The notes beneath the pieces were generated by a model. That model searched no databases and was not told the DNA's origin. It was given only the letters and a program-made list of their open reading frames with translations. From NCBI RefSeq assembly GCF_018860635.1, contig NZ_JAHKPT010000035.1, forward strand, positions 577,395 to 641,394: a DNA stretch of 64,000 bases, in the 5' to 3' direction. The translations under genes and the position numbers were made by a program. Source of the DNA: Aliiglaciecola lipolytica. Its GTDB lineage: Bacteria > Pseudomonadota > Gammaproteobacteria > Enterobacterales > Alteromonadaceae. This document shows, one piece after another, positions 1 to 8,333 of this stretch (positions are counted from its first letter, which is position 1; each line of letters starts with the position of its first letter).

Positions 1-43
1 AATTTTGGTTTGACACCTAAAAAGGATGCAATAGTTTAGCTAA

Positions 44-364
44 GTGGAAATTGAATCTTCGTTAGTTGCCGCGCAAAATCAACTAACTATTACTCCCACT
101 GCCCGTGAGCCGCAAAAACAAGCGGAAGCACAAGAGCAGCAAAATCAAAGACGTGACACTCAGTTGCCACGTCAGCAGGTTGTTACGCGTCAAAATTCCC
201 CTGAAGCATATGCACAAGCCGAACGTTTTCGAGAACAAAAAAATAGTGCATCACAACCTCAAGATTTTAGTGCTCGCCAGGCAATAGACGCCTATCAATC
301 TCTTGCCAAAGAAAGTCAACGTAGTGAAATCCAATCGTTACTGGGAATTGATACCTTCGTTTAA
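44..364 (+). CDS. Hypothetical protein, glutamine-rich, 106 aa
   Basis: I do not recognise a family. The reading frame opens with GTG, is preceded in frame by a stop, and has only a distant AAGGA (22-26), so the start is uncertain. The protein has no signal peptide or membrane segment. It is very polar, with a Gln/Glu/Arg-rich centre (about residues 23-70) that looks disordered, and a more ordered end around QAIDAYQSLAKESQRSEIQ. It lies upstream of slp in the same direction but 300 bp away. Coding composition over the whole length suggests a real gene rather than a shadow. No function can be given. Confidence 0.6.
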   Translation: MEIESSLVAAQNQLTITPTAREPQKQAEAQEQQNQRRDTQLPRQQVVTRQNSPEAYAQAERFREQKNSASQPQDFSARQAIDAYQSLAKESQRSEIQSLLGIDTFV

Positions 365-667
365 TCTTATCCAATTAGGCTCGAATAAAATGATCACTTT
401 GGTGTAAAATTTTTCGCCTATTTGTTATGCTGAACAACGGATTATGATGATTTTATATCCCGAAACTATGTTGATTCAGCCAATAACGCAACGTGTTATT
501 GGCAATAGGTGTTAGTATTAGCAACATATCTAAACGATTCTATAGCGTTAATTAGTGGATTCATGTTTTAGTAAGTAAATAGTCTAATTGGTGAACTATC
601 TAATCAGTTAAGAGTTTATTAAGGTAAAAGTTTAGCAAGTTAAAATTTAGCGGTAGAGAGGATTCTC
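365..667. other. Intergenic region before slp with a hairpin
   Basis: This 303-bp AT-rich stretch has no convincing gene. It holds a perfect 9-bp inverted repeat, GCCAATAAC (479-487) and GTTATTGGC (495-503), with a 7-nt loop. No T-tract follows, so it is either a weak terminator for the upstream gene or a regulatory hairpin. The slp promoter should lie between 505 and 650 but I could not pick a clear one. Confidence 0.4.
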
Positions 668-1321
668 ATGTTAGCGAAAATTGCGGTGTTTTGTTCAGTA
701 GTACTGATGGCTGGCTGTTCTGTCATACCTGACAGTATTCAGGTGGAAGATGAAGCAAACTTAGTAGAATATCAGCAGGTTACAAGTAATCCCGAAAGTA
801 ATATTGGCAAGACTGTTCGTTGGGGGGGAGTGATTGCTAAAGTCGAAAACTTACCTGATGCAACCATGATCGAAATGGTCGATTTTCCATTGCGTTCTTA
901 TGCTCGCCCTCGAGTCTCAAATCAAAGCATGGGCCGGTTTCGGGTCTATATTGATGGATTTATCGATCCAGTGGTCTTTGAAAAAGGTCGTAGCGTTACC
1001 TTTACCGGAAAAATTACTGGTTCCGAGGAAGGCATGGTAGGTGAGCACAAATATGTTTTTCCGACCCTTAAATCATCTGGATACCATCTTTGGAAAGAAA
1101 TAGAGCAAGTGAATGTGAGTAGCTTGAGCATGTGGCCATATAATCCATACTGGGGATGGCCATACCGACCTTATCACCAACGCGTTATTATACGTCGTAA
1201 TAGTGATAGTCCCTCTGGCGGCGCAACAACTCCCAGTCGAGCGACTCAACCTAACCGTCAACAAAGTACCCGTTCAGCTACGCGTAATAATGGTATAGCG
1301 CCAGTTGATAAAGAGCGTTAA
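668..1321 (+). CDS. slp: Slp family outer membrane lipoprotein
   Basis: This is a starvation/stationary-phase type outer membrane lipoprotein of the Slp family. The N-terminus is a lipoprotein signal (residues 1-17, lipobox LMAGC, modified Cys 17), followed by the family hallmark VRWGGVIAKVENLPDATMIE around residues 50-70. At 217 aa it is longer than Escherichia coli Slp (about 188 aa). The extra length is an aromatic stretch (WPYNPYWGWPYRPYH) and a Ser/Thr/Arg-rich, probably disordered tail. The start ATG has GAGAGG six bases upstream. It is monocistronic and followed by a strong terminator. The molecular role of the family is poorly known; an outer membrane location is inferred from the lipobox lacking an Asp at +2. 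Confidence 0.88.
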   Translation: MLAKIAVFCSVVLMAGCSVIPDSIQVEDEANLVEYQQVTSNPESNIGKTVRWGGVIAKVENLPDATMIEMVDFPLRSYARPRVSNQSMGRFRVYIDGFIDPVVFEKGRSVTFTGKITGSEEGMVGEHKYVFPTLKSSGYHLWKEIEQVNVSSLSMWPYNPYWGWPYRPYHQRVIIRRNSDSPSGGATTPSRATQPNRQQSTRSATRNNGIAPVDKER

Positions 1322-1402
1322 AGGCTGATTTTTATAGGATTATAACTAATCAAAATAGCTGAGTATCACGGCGGATAATTTCCGGTGACGGCAATAAAGT
1401 GT

Positions 1403-1436
1403 TAAAAAGCGGCATGTAATTGCCGCTTTTTTTGTT
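1403..1436 (+). terminator. Rho-independent terminator after slp
   Basis: The stem AAAAAGCGGCA pairs with TGCCGCTTTTT and ends in a T-run. It sits 80 bp after the slp stop and just before the hydrolase gene. A TTG codon at 1420, which would lengthen the hydrolase, lies inside this hairpin, so that start is rejected. Confidence 0.85.
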
Positions 1437-1464
1437 TATAAAAAACGCTCAACAGGATACTAAA

Positions 1465-2319
1465 ATGCATGATGTCAGGTTCTCTTTACCTAACTTAGAG
1501 TTAGCAGGTCTTGCAAATGGACACACCGATAAACCCCTAATTATTGCTTTGCATGGTTGGTTAGACAATGCCGCGAGCTTTATTCCTTTAGCCAAATATC
1601 TGAACGATTACCATTTGGTCGCAATTGATTTTGCTGGGCATGGACTCTCCAGCCATCGCAGTGCTGACGCTCATTATCACCAAATTGATTTTGTCCACGA
1701 CTTGCATGAGTTAATTTTAAGTCAAGGGTATAAAAAGTTTATTTTACTGGGGCACTCCATGGGAGGGATCGTCGGTTCGATGTACGCTAGCAGTTTTCCT
1801 GAATTTGTTTCCCATTACATCACGATTGAATCCTTTGGTCCTCTTTCAAAAAATGCGCAAAGTAGTCCGTCACAAATGCGTGAGGCCATAGAAAGCAGAT
1901 TAAAATTACAAGCTAGAGAGCCGCAACATCCCAAAAGCTACGAAGCCGTAATCAAAGCCAGAGCATTAGCTGGGGACTTAAGTGAAGATGCGGCAACATT
2001 GTTGGTTAATCGCAATTTAATTGAGCAAAATGGCGAGCTTCGTTTTCGCACCGATAGAAGGCTTCGTACGCTCTCGTCAATTCGAGTGACAGATGAGCAA
2101 GCTAGACACTTTATGCAAAATATCCAAGCACCGACATTAGCAATAATGGGCACAACGGGGTACGAAGTCATGCGTGAAAAAGTCAAAGAAAGGTTTGATT
2201 GGGTGCCAAATTTAACCCATGTAACTTGTGAGGGGGGACATCACTTACATATGGATAATCCCGCCGACATTGCTAAAAAATTGCTGGATTTCCTAGCACT
2301 TAATCCATTAAATCACTAA
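1465..2319 (+). CDS. Alpha/beta hydrolase
   Basis: A soluble alpha/beta hydrolase fold enzyme of 284 aa. The oxyanion-hole strand HGWLDNAASF is at about residues 30-39, the nucleophile elbow GHSMGG puts the catalytic Ser at about 98, and the C-terminal GGHHLHMDNP supplies the catalytic His. The start chosen is ATG 1465, with AGGA eight bases upstream; the longer frame would begin inside the slp terminator. It lies 95 bp before fadD in the same direction, an arrangement that suggests ester or acyl-thioester hydrolysis linked to fatty acid use, but the substrate is not visible in the sequence. Other members of this fold include haloperoxidases and esterases, so only the fold and catalytic triad are certain. 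Confidence 0.85.
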   Translation: MHDVRFSLPNLELAGLANGHTDKPLIIALHGWLDNAASFIPLAKYLNDYHLVAIDFAGHGLSSHRSADAHYHQIDFVHDLHELILSQGYKKFILLGHSMGGIVGSMYASSFPEFVSHYITIESFGPLSKNAQSSPSQMREAIESRLKLQAREPQHPKSYEAVIKARALAGDLSEDAATLLVNRNLIEQNGELRFRTDRRLRTLSSIRVTDEQARHFMQNIQAPTLAIMGTTGYEVMREKVKERFDWVPNLTHVTCEGGHHLHMDNPADIAKKLLDFLALNPLNH

Positions 2320-2331
2320 AATTAAGCTACA

Positions 2332-2348
2332 ATCAGGTCTTACCTGTA
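2332..2348. promoter_or_regulatory. FadR-like operator before fadD
   Basis: The 17 bp contain the dyad CAGGT-CTT-ACCTG. The pattern resembles the enterobacterial FadR box (ATCTGGTACGACCAGAT), keeping the GGT and ACC cores in register. It lies about 70 bp before the fadD start, where repression by FadR would be expected, and FadR is encoded 8 kb away. The match is partial, so binding is inferred. Confidence 0.45.
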
Positions 2349-2414
2349 TTAATTTAAATGTTCATTGGTTAACATCGTGTAATCGTATTGAGAAGCATAA
2401 GCCCTGGAGGCAAA

Positions 2415-4067
2415 GTGGACAAAATTTGGTTAAAACACTACGACCCTAAAATTCCTGCAGAAATCGACCCAGAGCGTTATTCTTCAATAGTAGATATATT
2501 TGAGCAATCAGTATCGACTTACGCTAACAACACTGCATTTATCAATATGGGACACAGCATAAGCTTTGCTGAGTTAGATAAGTTATCTGCTCAATTTGCT
2601 GCTTATTTACAAAACGAGGGTTTAAAGAAAGGTGATCCAGTCGCCATTATGATGCCTAACGTTATTCAATACCCTATTGCATTATTTGGAATATTGCGTG
2701 CTGGATTAACGGTAGTAAATGTTAATCCACTTTATACCGCTCGTGAGCTAAAACATCAGTTAAACGACTCAAACACCAAAGCTATTGTTATTATTGAAAA
2801 TTTTGCAAGTACTTTAGCTCAAGTGATTGAACAAACTAATGTGAAAAAAGTACTGCTGACCCAAGTAGCAGATATGTTCCCAGCCCCCAAACGCTGGATA
2901 ATGAATTTTGCGGTAAAATACATTAAAAAAATGGTGCCGAGTTTTACTATCGCGAATACCGAAAACTTCACATCTGCAATTAAAAAAGGTGCTTCTCTTA
3001 CCTACACCAGACCAGAAATAAGCAGTGACGACATCGCTTTTCTACAATACACCGGCGGCACTACAGGTGTATCTAAAGGGGCAATGCTTACTCACCGTAA
3101 TATGGTGGCAAACTTAGAGCAAATTTCTTCAGTATTGGAAACCGTTATCGAGCCAGGTAAAGAGTTGGTGGTGACGGCTTTACCGCTTTACCATATTTTT
3201 GCCTTGCAGGCTAACTGTCTGACTTTTGTTAAATTTGGCTGTCCAAGTTTACTGATAACCAATCCACGAGATATGGTCGGTTTTGTAAAAGAAATGGCAC
3301 AACATCACTGTACCGTAATAACAGGTGTGAATACTTTATTTAATGGTCTTCTTAATACACCAGAATTTAGTGAGCTGGACTTCTCGGGTTTAAAGTTTGC
3401 TTTAGGTGGTGGTATGGCAGTGCAACGTTCAGTGGCTGAGAAGTGGGAAAAAGTCACTGGAAAGGTACTTTTGGAAGGCTATGGTTTAACCGAATGTAGC
3501 CCTGTTGTTACCGTTAACCCACCACAGCTTGAAAGTTATAAAGGGTCAATTGGTATGCCCGTATCTTCTACGGATATCAAGTTATGTGACGATGATGGCA
3601 ATGAAGTTCCTATGGGGGAGCCTGGGGAAATGTATGTTAAAGGTCCTCAGGTAATGAAAGGCTACTTGAACCGCCCCGAAGCGACAGATGAGGTTATCAA
3701 AGATGGCTGGTTATTAACGGGGGACATCGCCACCGTTGATGAACAAGGTTACTTCTATATTGTCGATCGCAAGAAAGATATGATTTTGGTATCTGGCTTC
3801 AATGTGTTTCCTAATGAGATTGAGGAAGTCGCAGCGATGCACGATCAAGTGGTCGAAGTGGCAGCTGTTGGTGTGCCTAGTGAATCATCTGGCGAAGCGG
3901 TTAAACTCTTTGTTGTTCGAAATTCAGATGAATTGACCGAGAAAATATTGATCGATCATTGTCGTAAAAATTTAACCGGCTACAAAGTACCAAAATTTGT
4001 TGAATTTAGAGACGAGCTTCCCAAGACAAATGTTGGTAAGATACTCCGCAAAGAGTTGCGCGATTAG
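2415..4067 (+). CDS. fadD: Long-chain fatty acid--CoA ligase FadD
   Basis: FadD activates long-chain fatty acids with ATP and CoA, forming acyl-CoA for beta-oxidation at the inner membrane. The AMP-binding motif [14 protein letters not shown] is at about residues 210-223, and the fatty acyl-CoA synthetase signature starts near residue 430 ([19 protein letters not shown]). The C-terminal lysine motif is in [14 protein letters not shown]. The N-terminus [17 protein letters not shown] aligns with that of the E. coli enzyme if GTG 2415 is used. GGAGG ends four bases before it, so I prefer this over the TTG 27 bases upstream. Length 550 aa is near the E. coli enzyme (561). A FadR-like site precedes it and a terminator follows. 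Confidence 0.95.
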   Translation: MDKIWLKHYDPKIPAEIDPERYSSIVDIFEQSVSTYANNTAFINMGHSISFAELDKLSAQFAAYLQNEGLKKGDPVAIMMPNVIQYPIALFGILRAGLTVVNVNPLYTARELKHQLNDSNTKAIVIIENFASTLAQVIEQTNVKKVLLTQVADMFPAPKRWIMNFAVKYIKKMVPSFTIANTENFTSAIKKGASLTYTRPEISSDDIAFLQYTGGTTGVSKGAMLTHRNMVANLEQISSVLETVIEPGKELVVTALPLYHIFALQANCLTFVKFGCPSLLITNPRDMVGFVKEMAQHHCTVITGVNTLFNGLLNTPEFSELDFSGLKFALGGGMAVQRSVAEKWEKVTGKVLLEGYGLTECSPVVTVNPPQLESYKGSIGMPVSSTDIKLCDDDGNEVPMGEPGEMYVKGPQVMKGYLNRPEATDEVIKDGWLLTGDIATVDEQGYFYIVDRKKDMILVSGFNVFPNEIEEVAAMHDQVVEVAAVGVPSESSGEAVKLFVVRNSDELTEKILIDHCRKNLTGYKVPKFVEFRDELPKTNVGKILRKELRD

Positions 4068-4104
4068 CTTAAACGAAATCATCTACTGATTTTATTTAAA
4101 TTGA

Positions 4105-4130
4105 AGAGCCGACTCATGTCGGTTTTTTTA
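4105..4130 (+). terminator. Rho-independent terminator after fadD
   Basis: CCGAC (4109-4113), loop TCAT, GTCGG (4118-4122) and a run of seven T. It lies 40 bp after the fadD stop and shows that translation of the next gene must start downstream of it. Confidence 0.85.
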
Positions 4131-4154
4131 TTTTCTAGGTGTCCATCTTTTCAT

Positions 4155-5303
4155 ATGCAATATACCCTAATAACTACGTTCGAAGCATTACACTCCTTTT
4201 GTGTTCAAGCCAATAAAGCATCTGCAATAGCCGTTGATACGGAGTTTGTTAGAACGAGAACTTTGTACCCTAGATTGGGCTTAATCCAAATTTATGATGG
4301 CATTACTCTGGCCCTTGTGGATCCATTGGAGATTGAAGATTTATCGCCTCTGGTGGACCTTCTAGCTAACCCTGATGTGGTCAAAGTCTTGCATTCTTGC
4401 TCTGAAGATTTAGAAACGTTTTGGCATAGTTTGAATGTGATACCGACGCCTATTTTTGATAGTCAATTTGCTGCATGCTTGTTGAATATGGGAGCGACAT
4501 TGGGCTATGCAAATCTGATTGAGCTGATGTTAGATATTAAACTTGATAAAGGTGAATCGCGAACCGATTGGATTGCTCGTCCGCTGAGCGAACAGCAATG
4601 CCAATATGCAGCGAATGACGTACTCTATTTGTTGCAAATTTACCCTCAGTTGAGCGAACAAATCGCTGCTTTAGGCCGCACGGAATGGATTTACCAAGAA
4701 ATGCAGCAATTGGCATTGAAAAAATCCATTAATCTCCCTGCAGAACTTGCCTATCTTAATATTAAGAACAGTTGGAAACTATCGGGCATATCTCTGTATT
4801 TACTGAAAACCTTAGCGAAATGGCGAATTGAGCAAGCGCGTTTGCGTGACTTGGCATTAAACTTTGTTGTGCGTGAATCCAATTTAGTAGAAATTGCACG
4901 CACTCTGCCTAGCCATAAAGGGGCTATTTTTGCCATTGATGGCATGACTCCTCAAGAAGCTCGGATTCACTCAGATGCATTACTCAGTTTGGTTGAAGAA
5001 GCGAAGATTGCACCGGTTGAGATATACCCATCGCCTGTAGAAAGGTTGATGACGCACAAAGGATTTAAAAAAGCCTCTGCTGAATTGAGAGCACTTTGCC
5101 AGCTAAAAGCGGATGAACTTGAGATACCCGTTGAAGTCCTGGGATCAAAAAAACAAATACAACAATTGTTAAAATATCATTGGCACAAACAAGATGAATT
5201 GCGAGAGATGGGGTTGAAACCTGATTTGATTCAGGGCTGGAGAGGGGATCTTTTGGGAGACCAAGTGCTTAAAATAGTCGCCAAATATGGAGAGCTGAAC
5301 TAA
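4155..5303 (+). CDS. rnd: Ribonuclease D
   Basis: RNase D is a 3'-5' exoribonuclease that trims tRNA and other small RNA precursors. The DEDD nuclease motifs are visible: AVDTEFVRT (Exo I), LHSCSEDLETFW (Exo II) and YAANDVLYL (Exo III, the DEDDy tyrosine class). A helical HRDC domain follows, around residues 200-290 (LAKWRIEQARLRDLALNF). ATG 4155 gives 382 aa, close to the E. coli protein (375). The more upstream TTG at 4101 overlaps the fadD terminator. Its stop overlaps the ycgL start by one base (TAATG), so it heads a five-gene operon. Confidence 0.93.
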   Translation: MQYTLITTFEALHSFCVQANKASAIAVDTEFVRTRTLYPRLGLIQIYDGITLALVDPLEIEDLSPLVDLLANPDVVKVLHSCSEDLETFWHSLNVIPTPIFDSQFAACLLNMGATLGYANLIELMLDIKLDKGESRTDWIARPLSEQQCQYAANDVLYLLQIYPQLSEQIAALGRTEWIYQEMQQLALKKSINLPAELAYLNIKNSWKLSGISLYLLKTLAKWRIEQARLRDLALNFVVRESNLVEIARTLPSHKGAIFAIDGMTPQEARIHSDALLSLVEEAKIAPVEIYPSPVERLMTHKGFKKASAELRALCQLKADELEIPVEVLGSKKQIQQLLKYHWHKQDELREMGLKPDLIQGWRGDLLGDQVLKIVAKYGELN

Positions 5304-5605
5304 TGCTTGTATATGTATATAAAAGTAATAAAAAGCAACAAACGTATCTCTATGTCTTAAAAAGAGACAATTTTGATGATGTGCCCGAACAGCTTATGGC
5401 AACTTTCGGTAAACCCACATTTGTGATGATTTTAGCCCTGCAAAAGCGTCAAAAATTGGCTCAAGTGGATATACATAAATTAACCAACGAACTAAATTTA
5501 AATGGATTTTACTTGCAACTTCCTCCACCTAATGAAGATTTGTTAAAAGCCCATAAGCAAACACAAGATAAAAATAAAGAAAATAAAGGACAGACATCGA
5601 AATGA
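5303..5605 (+). CDS. ycgL: YcgL domain protein
   Basis: A small cytosolic protein of the conserved gammaproteobacterial YcgL family (formerly DUF709), 100 aa. The family core MLVYVYKSNKKQQTYLYVL starts at residue 1 and the typical LNGFYLQLPP is near residue 65; the Lys/Glu-rich tail is likely disordered. It is translationally coupled at both ends, with TAATG at its start and ATGA at its stop. Placement between rnd and mltB is a conserved order. The biochemical function is unknown; linkage to RNase D hints at RNA metabolism, but that is only inference. Confidence 0.9.
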   Translation: MLVYVYKSNKKQQTYLYVLKRDNFDDVPEQLMATFGKPTFVMILALQKRQKLAQVDIHKLTNELNLNGFYLQLPPPNEDLLKAHKQTQDKNKENKGQTSK

Positions 5606-6591
5606 AAAGACTAATGAATGGGAGCTGCATTTTAGTTTCAATTCTGCTGTTGAGTTTCCCGCTACACGCTCAGAAAAACGAAAAAGATTACGCAGGTTAT
5701 GTCGAACAGCTTAAAAGTGAAGCGATATCGGAAGGTTTCGATGCACAATTTGTAGATCAGGCGTTTGCCGACATAACGTTCTATAAAAGAGCCATTAAGG
5801 CAGATAAGAATCAACCAGAATCTAAAATCACCTTAGATAAATATTTACGCACCCGAGTCCCTGATTGGAAAGTGCAACAAGCCATCGATTTGTACCGTAA
5901 ACACCAACAAATATTAAACAAAATAGGCAAAGAATATGGTGTGCAACCGCGCTTCATAGTGGCCCTTTGGGGAAATGAAAGTAATTTTGGAAAGATTATG
6001 GGGAATTACTCTGTTATCTCCGCATTGTCTACATTGGCTTATGAAGGTCGTCGTGAATCCTTCTTTAAAAAACAATTGTTCGCAGCTTTGACTATCCTGC
6101 AGCAAGGTCACATTCAAAAACAACAGTTTGTGGGATCTTGGGCTGGTGCAATGGGGCAAAGCCAATTCATCCCTTCATCCTTCATAACTTATGCGGTTGA
6201 TTATGATAAAGATGGTAAAAAAGATATTTGGGGTAACCCCGCGGACGTATTTGCATCAATTGCCAATTACTTAAGCAAAGAAGGTTGGGATGACAGTATT
6301 ACTTGGGGCAGACAAGTTCGCATTCCTAAAGGTTTTGATTTGGCCCTTGCAGGTTTAACTAAGTCTAAAATGCAATCTTTAAGCGCATGGCAGGCATTGG
6401 GGGTTAGGCGTTATGACGGCTCTGATTTGCCAAAGGTCGACTTGCAAGCTTCGTTGATCATGCCAGATGATGAAAATGGCCGAATCTATTTAGTTTACTC
6501 GAATTTCCATACATTAATGCGTTGGAATCGCTCGACATACTTTGGAAGCGCTGTGAGTTATCTTGCCGATCGAATTAAAAAGGGTTCTTAG
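5602..6591 (+). CDS. mltB: Lytic murein transglycosylase MltB family
   Basis: The enzyme cleaves the MurNAc-GlcNAc bond of peptidoglycan to give 1,6-anhydro ends. A signal peptide covers residues 1-23 (cleavage near LHA-Q). It has no lipobox Cys, so this copy is predicted periplasmic rather than lipid-anchored, unlike E. coli MltB. The catalytic motif ALWGNESNFGK places the acid Glu at 126, and GAMGQSQFIPSSF is the conserved substrate-groove motif. An EF-hand-like loop DYDKDGKKDIW, as in Slt35, is near residue 200. It overlaps ycgL by four bases and directly abuts the next gene. The family is clear; MltB versus paralogues in the same subfamily is less so. Confidence 0.9.
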   Translation: MKRLMNGSCILVSILLLSFPLHAQKNEKDYAGYVEQLKSEAISEGFDAQFVDQAFADITFYKRAIKADKNQPESKITLDKYLRTRVPDWKVQQAIDLYRKHQQILNKIGKEYGVQPRFIVALWGNESNFGKIMGNYSVISALSTLAYEGRRESFFKKQLFAALTILQQGHIQKQQFVGSWAGAMGQSQFIPSSFITYAVDYDKDGKKDIWGNPADVFASIANYLSKEGWDDSITWGRQVRIPKGFDLALAGLTKSKMQSLSAWQALGVRRYDGSDLPKVDLQASLIMPDDENGRIYLVYSNFHTLMRWNRSTYFGSAVSYLADRIKKGS

Positions 6592-7266
6592 ATGGAGTAT
6601 TTTCACAAAGATATTAATGGCCAGCCCATCCAACTGCCGGTTGGGAAGGTGGTGTGCGTGGGACGTAATTACGTTGATCACGTCAAAGAGCTTAACAATG
6701 AAGTTCCTGATACCCCTTTGTTATTTATGAAACCTTCCACAAGTTTATGTGATGTAAATGCAGGGGTGACCTTACCAGCCGATACGCTGGGAAGTTGTCA
6801 CAATGAATTAGAGATAGCGATTCTGATTAAATCGCCACTCAAAAATGCATCACAGAGCGATTGTCAATCCGCTATCTGGGGAGTGGGACTAGCACTAGAC
6901 TTAACCTTGCGAGATTTGCAGAGCAAATTAAAATCAAAAGGTTTACCTTGGGAGCGAGCTAAATCCTTTGATGGTGCCTGTCCAGTATCAGGGTTCACTG
7001 AAATACACAATGTAGCTGATCTTCAAGCTTTAAGTTTCAGTTTAGAGGTTAATCAACAACTGAAACAGCAAGGCGACACATCTTTAATGATGTGGGGCGT
7101 TTATTCGTTGTTGTCACAAATAAGTGAGGTATTCACTCTGTTACCAGGTGATATTGTGCTGACAGGCACACCAAAAGGTGTAGGCCCTCTATTTGCGAAT
7201 GATGAATTGTGTTTACGTTTGGATAAACATTTTAGCGTTAATAGCAAAGTGCAGGGTGAAAAATGA
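6592..7266 (+). CDS. ycgM: Fumarylacetoacetate hydrolase family protein (YcgM-like)
   Basis: A cytosolic FAH-superfamily enzyme of 224 aa. Members hydrolyse or decarboxylate oxoacids such as acylpyruvates with a divalent metal. VVCVGRNYVDHVKEL near residue 20 and the metal-ligand motif CHNELEIAILI near residue 67 are characteristic, and the C-terminal LLPGDIVLTGTPKGVG is the most conserved block of the superfamily. The ATG follows the mltB stop without a gap and its end overlaps ycgN (ATGA). The E. coli counterpart YcgM sits beside ycgN as well. The in vivo substrate is unknown; oxaloacetate or acylpyruvate activity is possible. Confidence 0.9.
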   Translation: MEYFHKDINGQPIQLPVGKVVCVGRNYVDHVKELNNEVPDTPLLFMKPSTSLCDVNAGVTLPADTLGSCHNELEIAILIKSPLKNASQSDCQSAIWGVGLALDLTLRDLQSKLKSKGLPWERAKSFDGACPVSGFTEIHNVADLQALSFSLEVNQQLKQQGDTSLMMWGVYSLLSQISEVFTLLPGDIVLTGTPKGVGPLFANDELCLRLDKHFSVNSKVQGEK

Positions 7267-7754
7267 GTTTAGAAGCAAATTTTTGGCAAACTAAATCGTT
7301 GAAGCAAATGAACCGTCAGGAGTGGGAGGCCATTTGTGATGGTTGCGCTAAATGTTGCTTACACAAAATCATCGATGAAGATGCTTCGCAAACAGATGGG
7401 CAACAAGCTGCCACCGAAGAGCTGCATTTTACCAATGTCGTTTGCAGTTTTTTGAATACCAAAACTTGCGCGTGCACCCAATATGCCGACCGTGATGAGC
7501 TGGTACCTGAATGTGTCACTCTATCCCAAGATAACCTTCATCAACTTGCCTATATGCCGCCAAGTTGCAGTTATCGCAGACTCAACGAGGGAAAGGGGCT
7601 TCCGAGTTGGCATCCATTATTGCATAAGAATAAAAAGTCAGAGATGCACAAGGCTGGCATGTCTGTGCGTGGTAAAACTGTTTTTGATCGGGACGTTGAT
7701 GAAAGTAAGTTTGAAGACCACATCGTTATTTGGCCATTAAACGAAATCGATTAA
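7263..7754 (+). CDS. ycgN: YcgN family cysteine cluster protein
   Basis: A member of the UPF0260/YkgJ-type cysteine cluster family, 163 aa. The N-terminal CDGCAKCCLHK motif (about residues 25-35) and later Cys residues (CSFLNTKTCACTQY, ECVTL, SCSYR) look like metal or Fe-S ligands. That role is known only by family prediction. It is the last gene of the rnd operon, overlapping ycgM by four bases. Its final codons and stop are built into a 32-bp perfect palindrome. No enzyme activity is known for the family. Confidence 0.9.
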   Translation: MSLEANFWQTKSLKQMNRQEWEAICDGCAKCCLHKIIDEDASQTDGQQAATEELHFTNVVCSFLNTKTCACTQYADRDELVPECVTLSQDNLHQLAYMPPSCSYRRLNEGKGLPSWHPLLHKNKKSEMHKAGMSVRGKTVFDRDVDESKFEDHIVIWPLNEID

Positions 7755-7774
7755 CTAGCTAGTTAATCGATTTC
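7743..7774. terminator. 32-bp perfect palindrome between ycgN and dsbB
   Basis: GAAATCGATTAACTAG (7743-7758) is followed at once by its exact reverse complement (7759-7774). It contains the ycgN stop codon and lies 13 bp from the dsbB stop, between convergent genes. It probably folds in RNA from either strand and acts as a shared 3' end, although neither side has a good T-tract. Confidence 0.6.
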
Positions 7775-7786
7775 AAGTTGTTTCGG

Positions 7787-8311
7787 CTAAAAACTTCTAC
7801 GGGTAAATAGTCGGCTAAATAATACAATAGAAAAAACCGCTGTATAAATTGCAAATACAACAATCATCCATTCAGGCATACTCATATTCATAAATTCCCA
7901 ATCAATATTGCCACAATCACCAGTAGCGGCAAACATATTGGGTAGCCAATTGTGCAGCGGCAAGAAAGCTGGGAAATTGGGAACAATTTCACAGGAAACA
8001 AAAAATGGATTTGACTCGTTCTGTATCCCCACATGTTCAATGGCGATAAACATTCCCCAAATCGCAGAGACCCCCCAAGTCACAAAACCTATGAATCGTG
8101 TTATGAGATTATTTCTTAGGGTAGGGAGTAGCCCAGCGAACAGCAGGCCAAACACTGCTGTTCGTTGATATATGCACATAATGCACGGCTTTAAATCTAA
8201 CCCATATTGAAAAAATAGAGCTGCCACAATTAAGCCTAAAGCAGATAGCAACAACGTCAACCAAGCCCATCGTGTTGAAGCCATGTCGCCAAAGAATACA
8301 AATACATTCAT
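7787..8311 (-). CDS. dsbB: Disulfide bond formation protein DsbB
   Basis: DsbB reoxidises periplasmic DsbA and passes electrons to quinone in the inner membrane. Four transmembrane helices are evident. The first redox pair KPCIMCIYQR is Cys43/Cys46, and the second periplasmic loop holds Cys107 and Cys133 (GDC), matching the four essential Cys of the family. At 174 aa it is the usual length. The start is uncertain between residue 1 and the Met at residue 10, since neither has a strong ribosome binding site. It follows nhaB by 22 bp in the same direction, an order also seen in E. coli relatives where dsbB, nhaB and fadR are neighbours. Confidence 0.94.
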   Translation of the reverse strand: MNVFVFFGDMASTRWAWLTLLLSALGLIVAALFFQYGLDLKPCIMCIYQRTAVFGLLFAGLLPTLRNNLITRFIGFVTWGVSAIWGMFIAIEHVGIQNESNPFFVSCEIVPNFPAFLPLHNWLPNMFAATGDCGNIDWEFMNMSMPEWMIVVFAIYTAVFSIVLFSRLFTRRSF

Positions 8312-8333
8312 GTTTATTAAATTAACCTAATTA

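Noticed and set aside
1420-1464. Longer hydrolase N-terminus from TTG 1420
   Set aside because: The codon lies inside the slp terminator stem; ATG 1465 has a proper ribosome binding site.
4101-4154. Longer RNase D N-terminus from TTG 4101
   Set aside because: It overlaps the fadD terminator, and the family N-terminus begins at ATG 4155.
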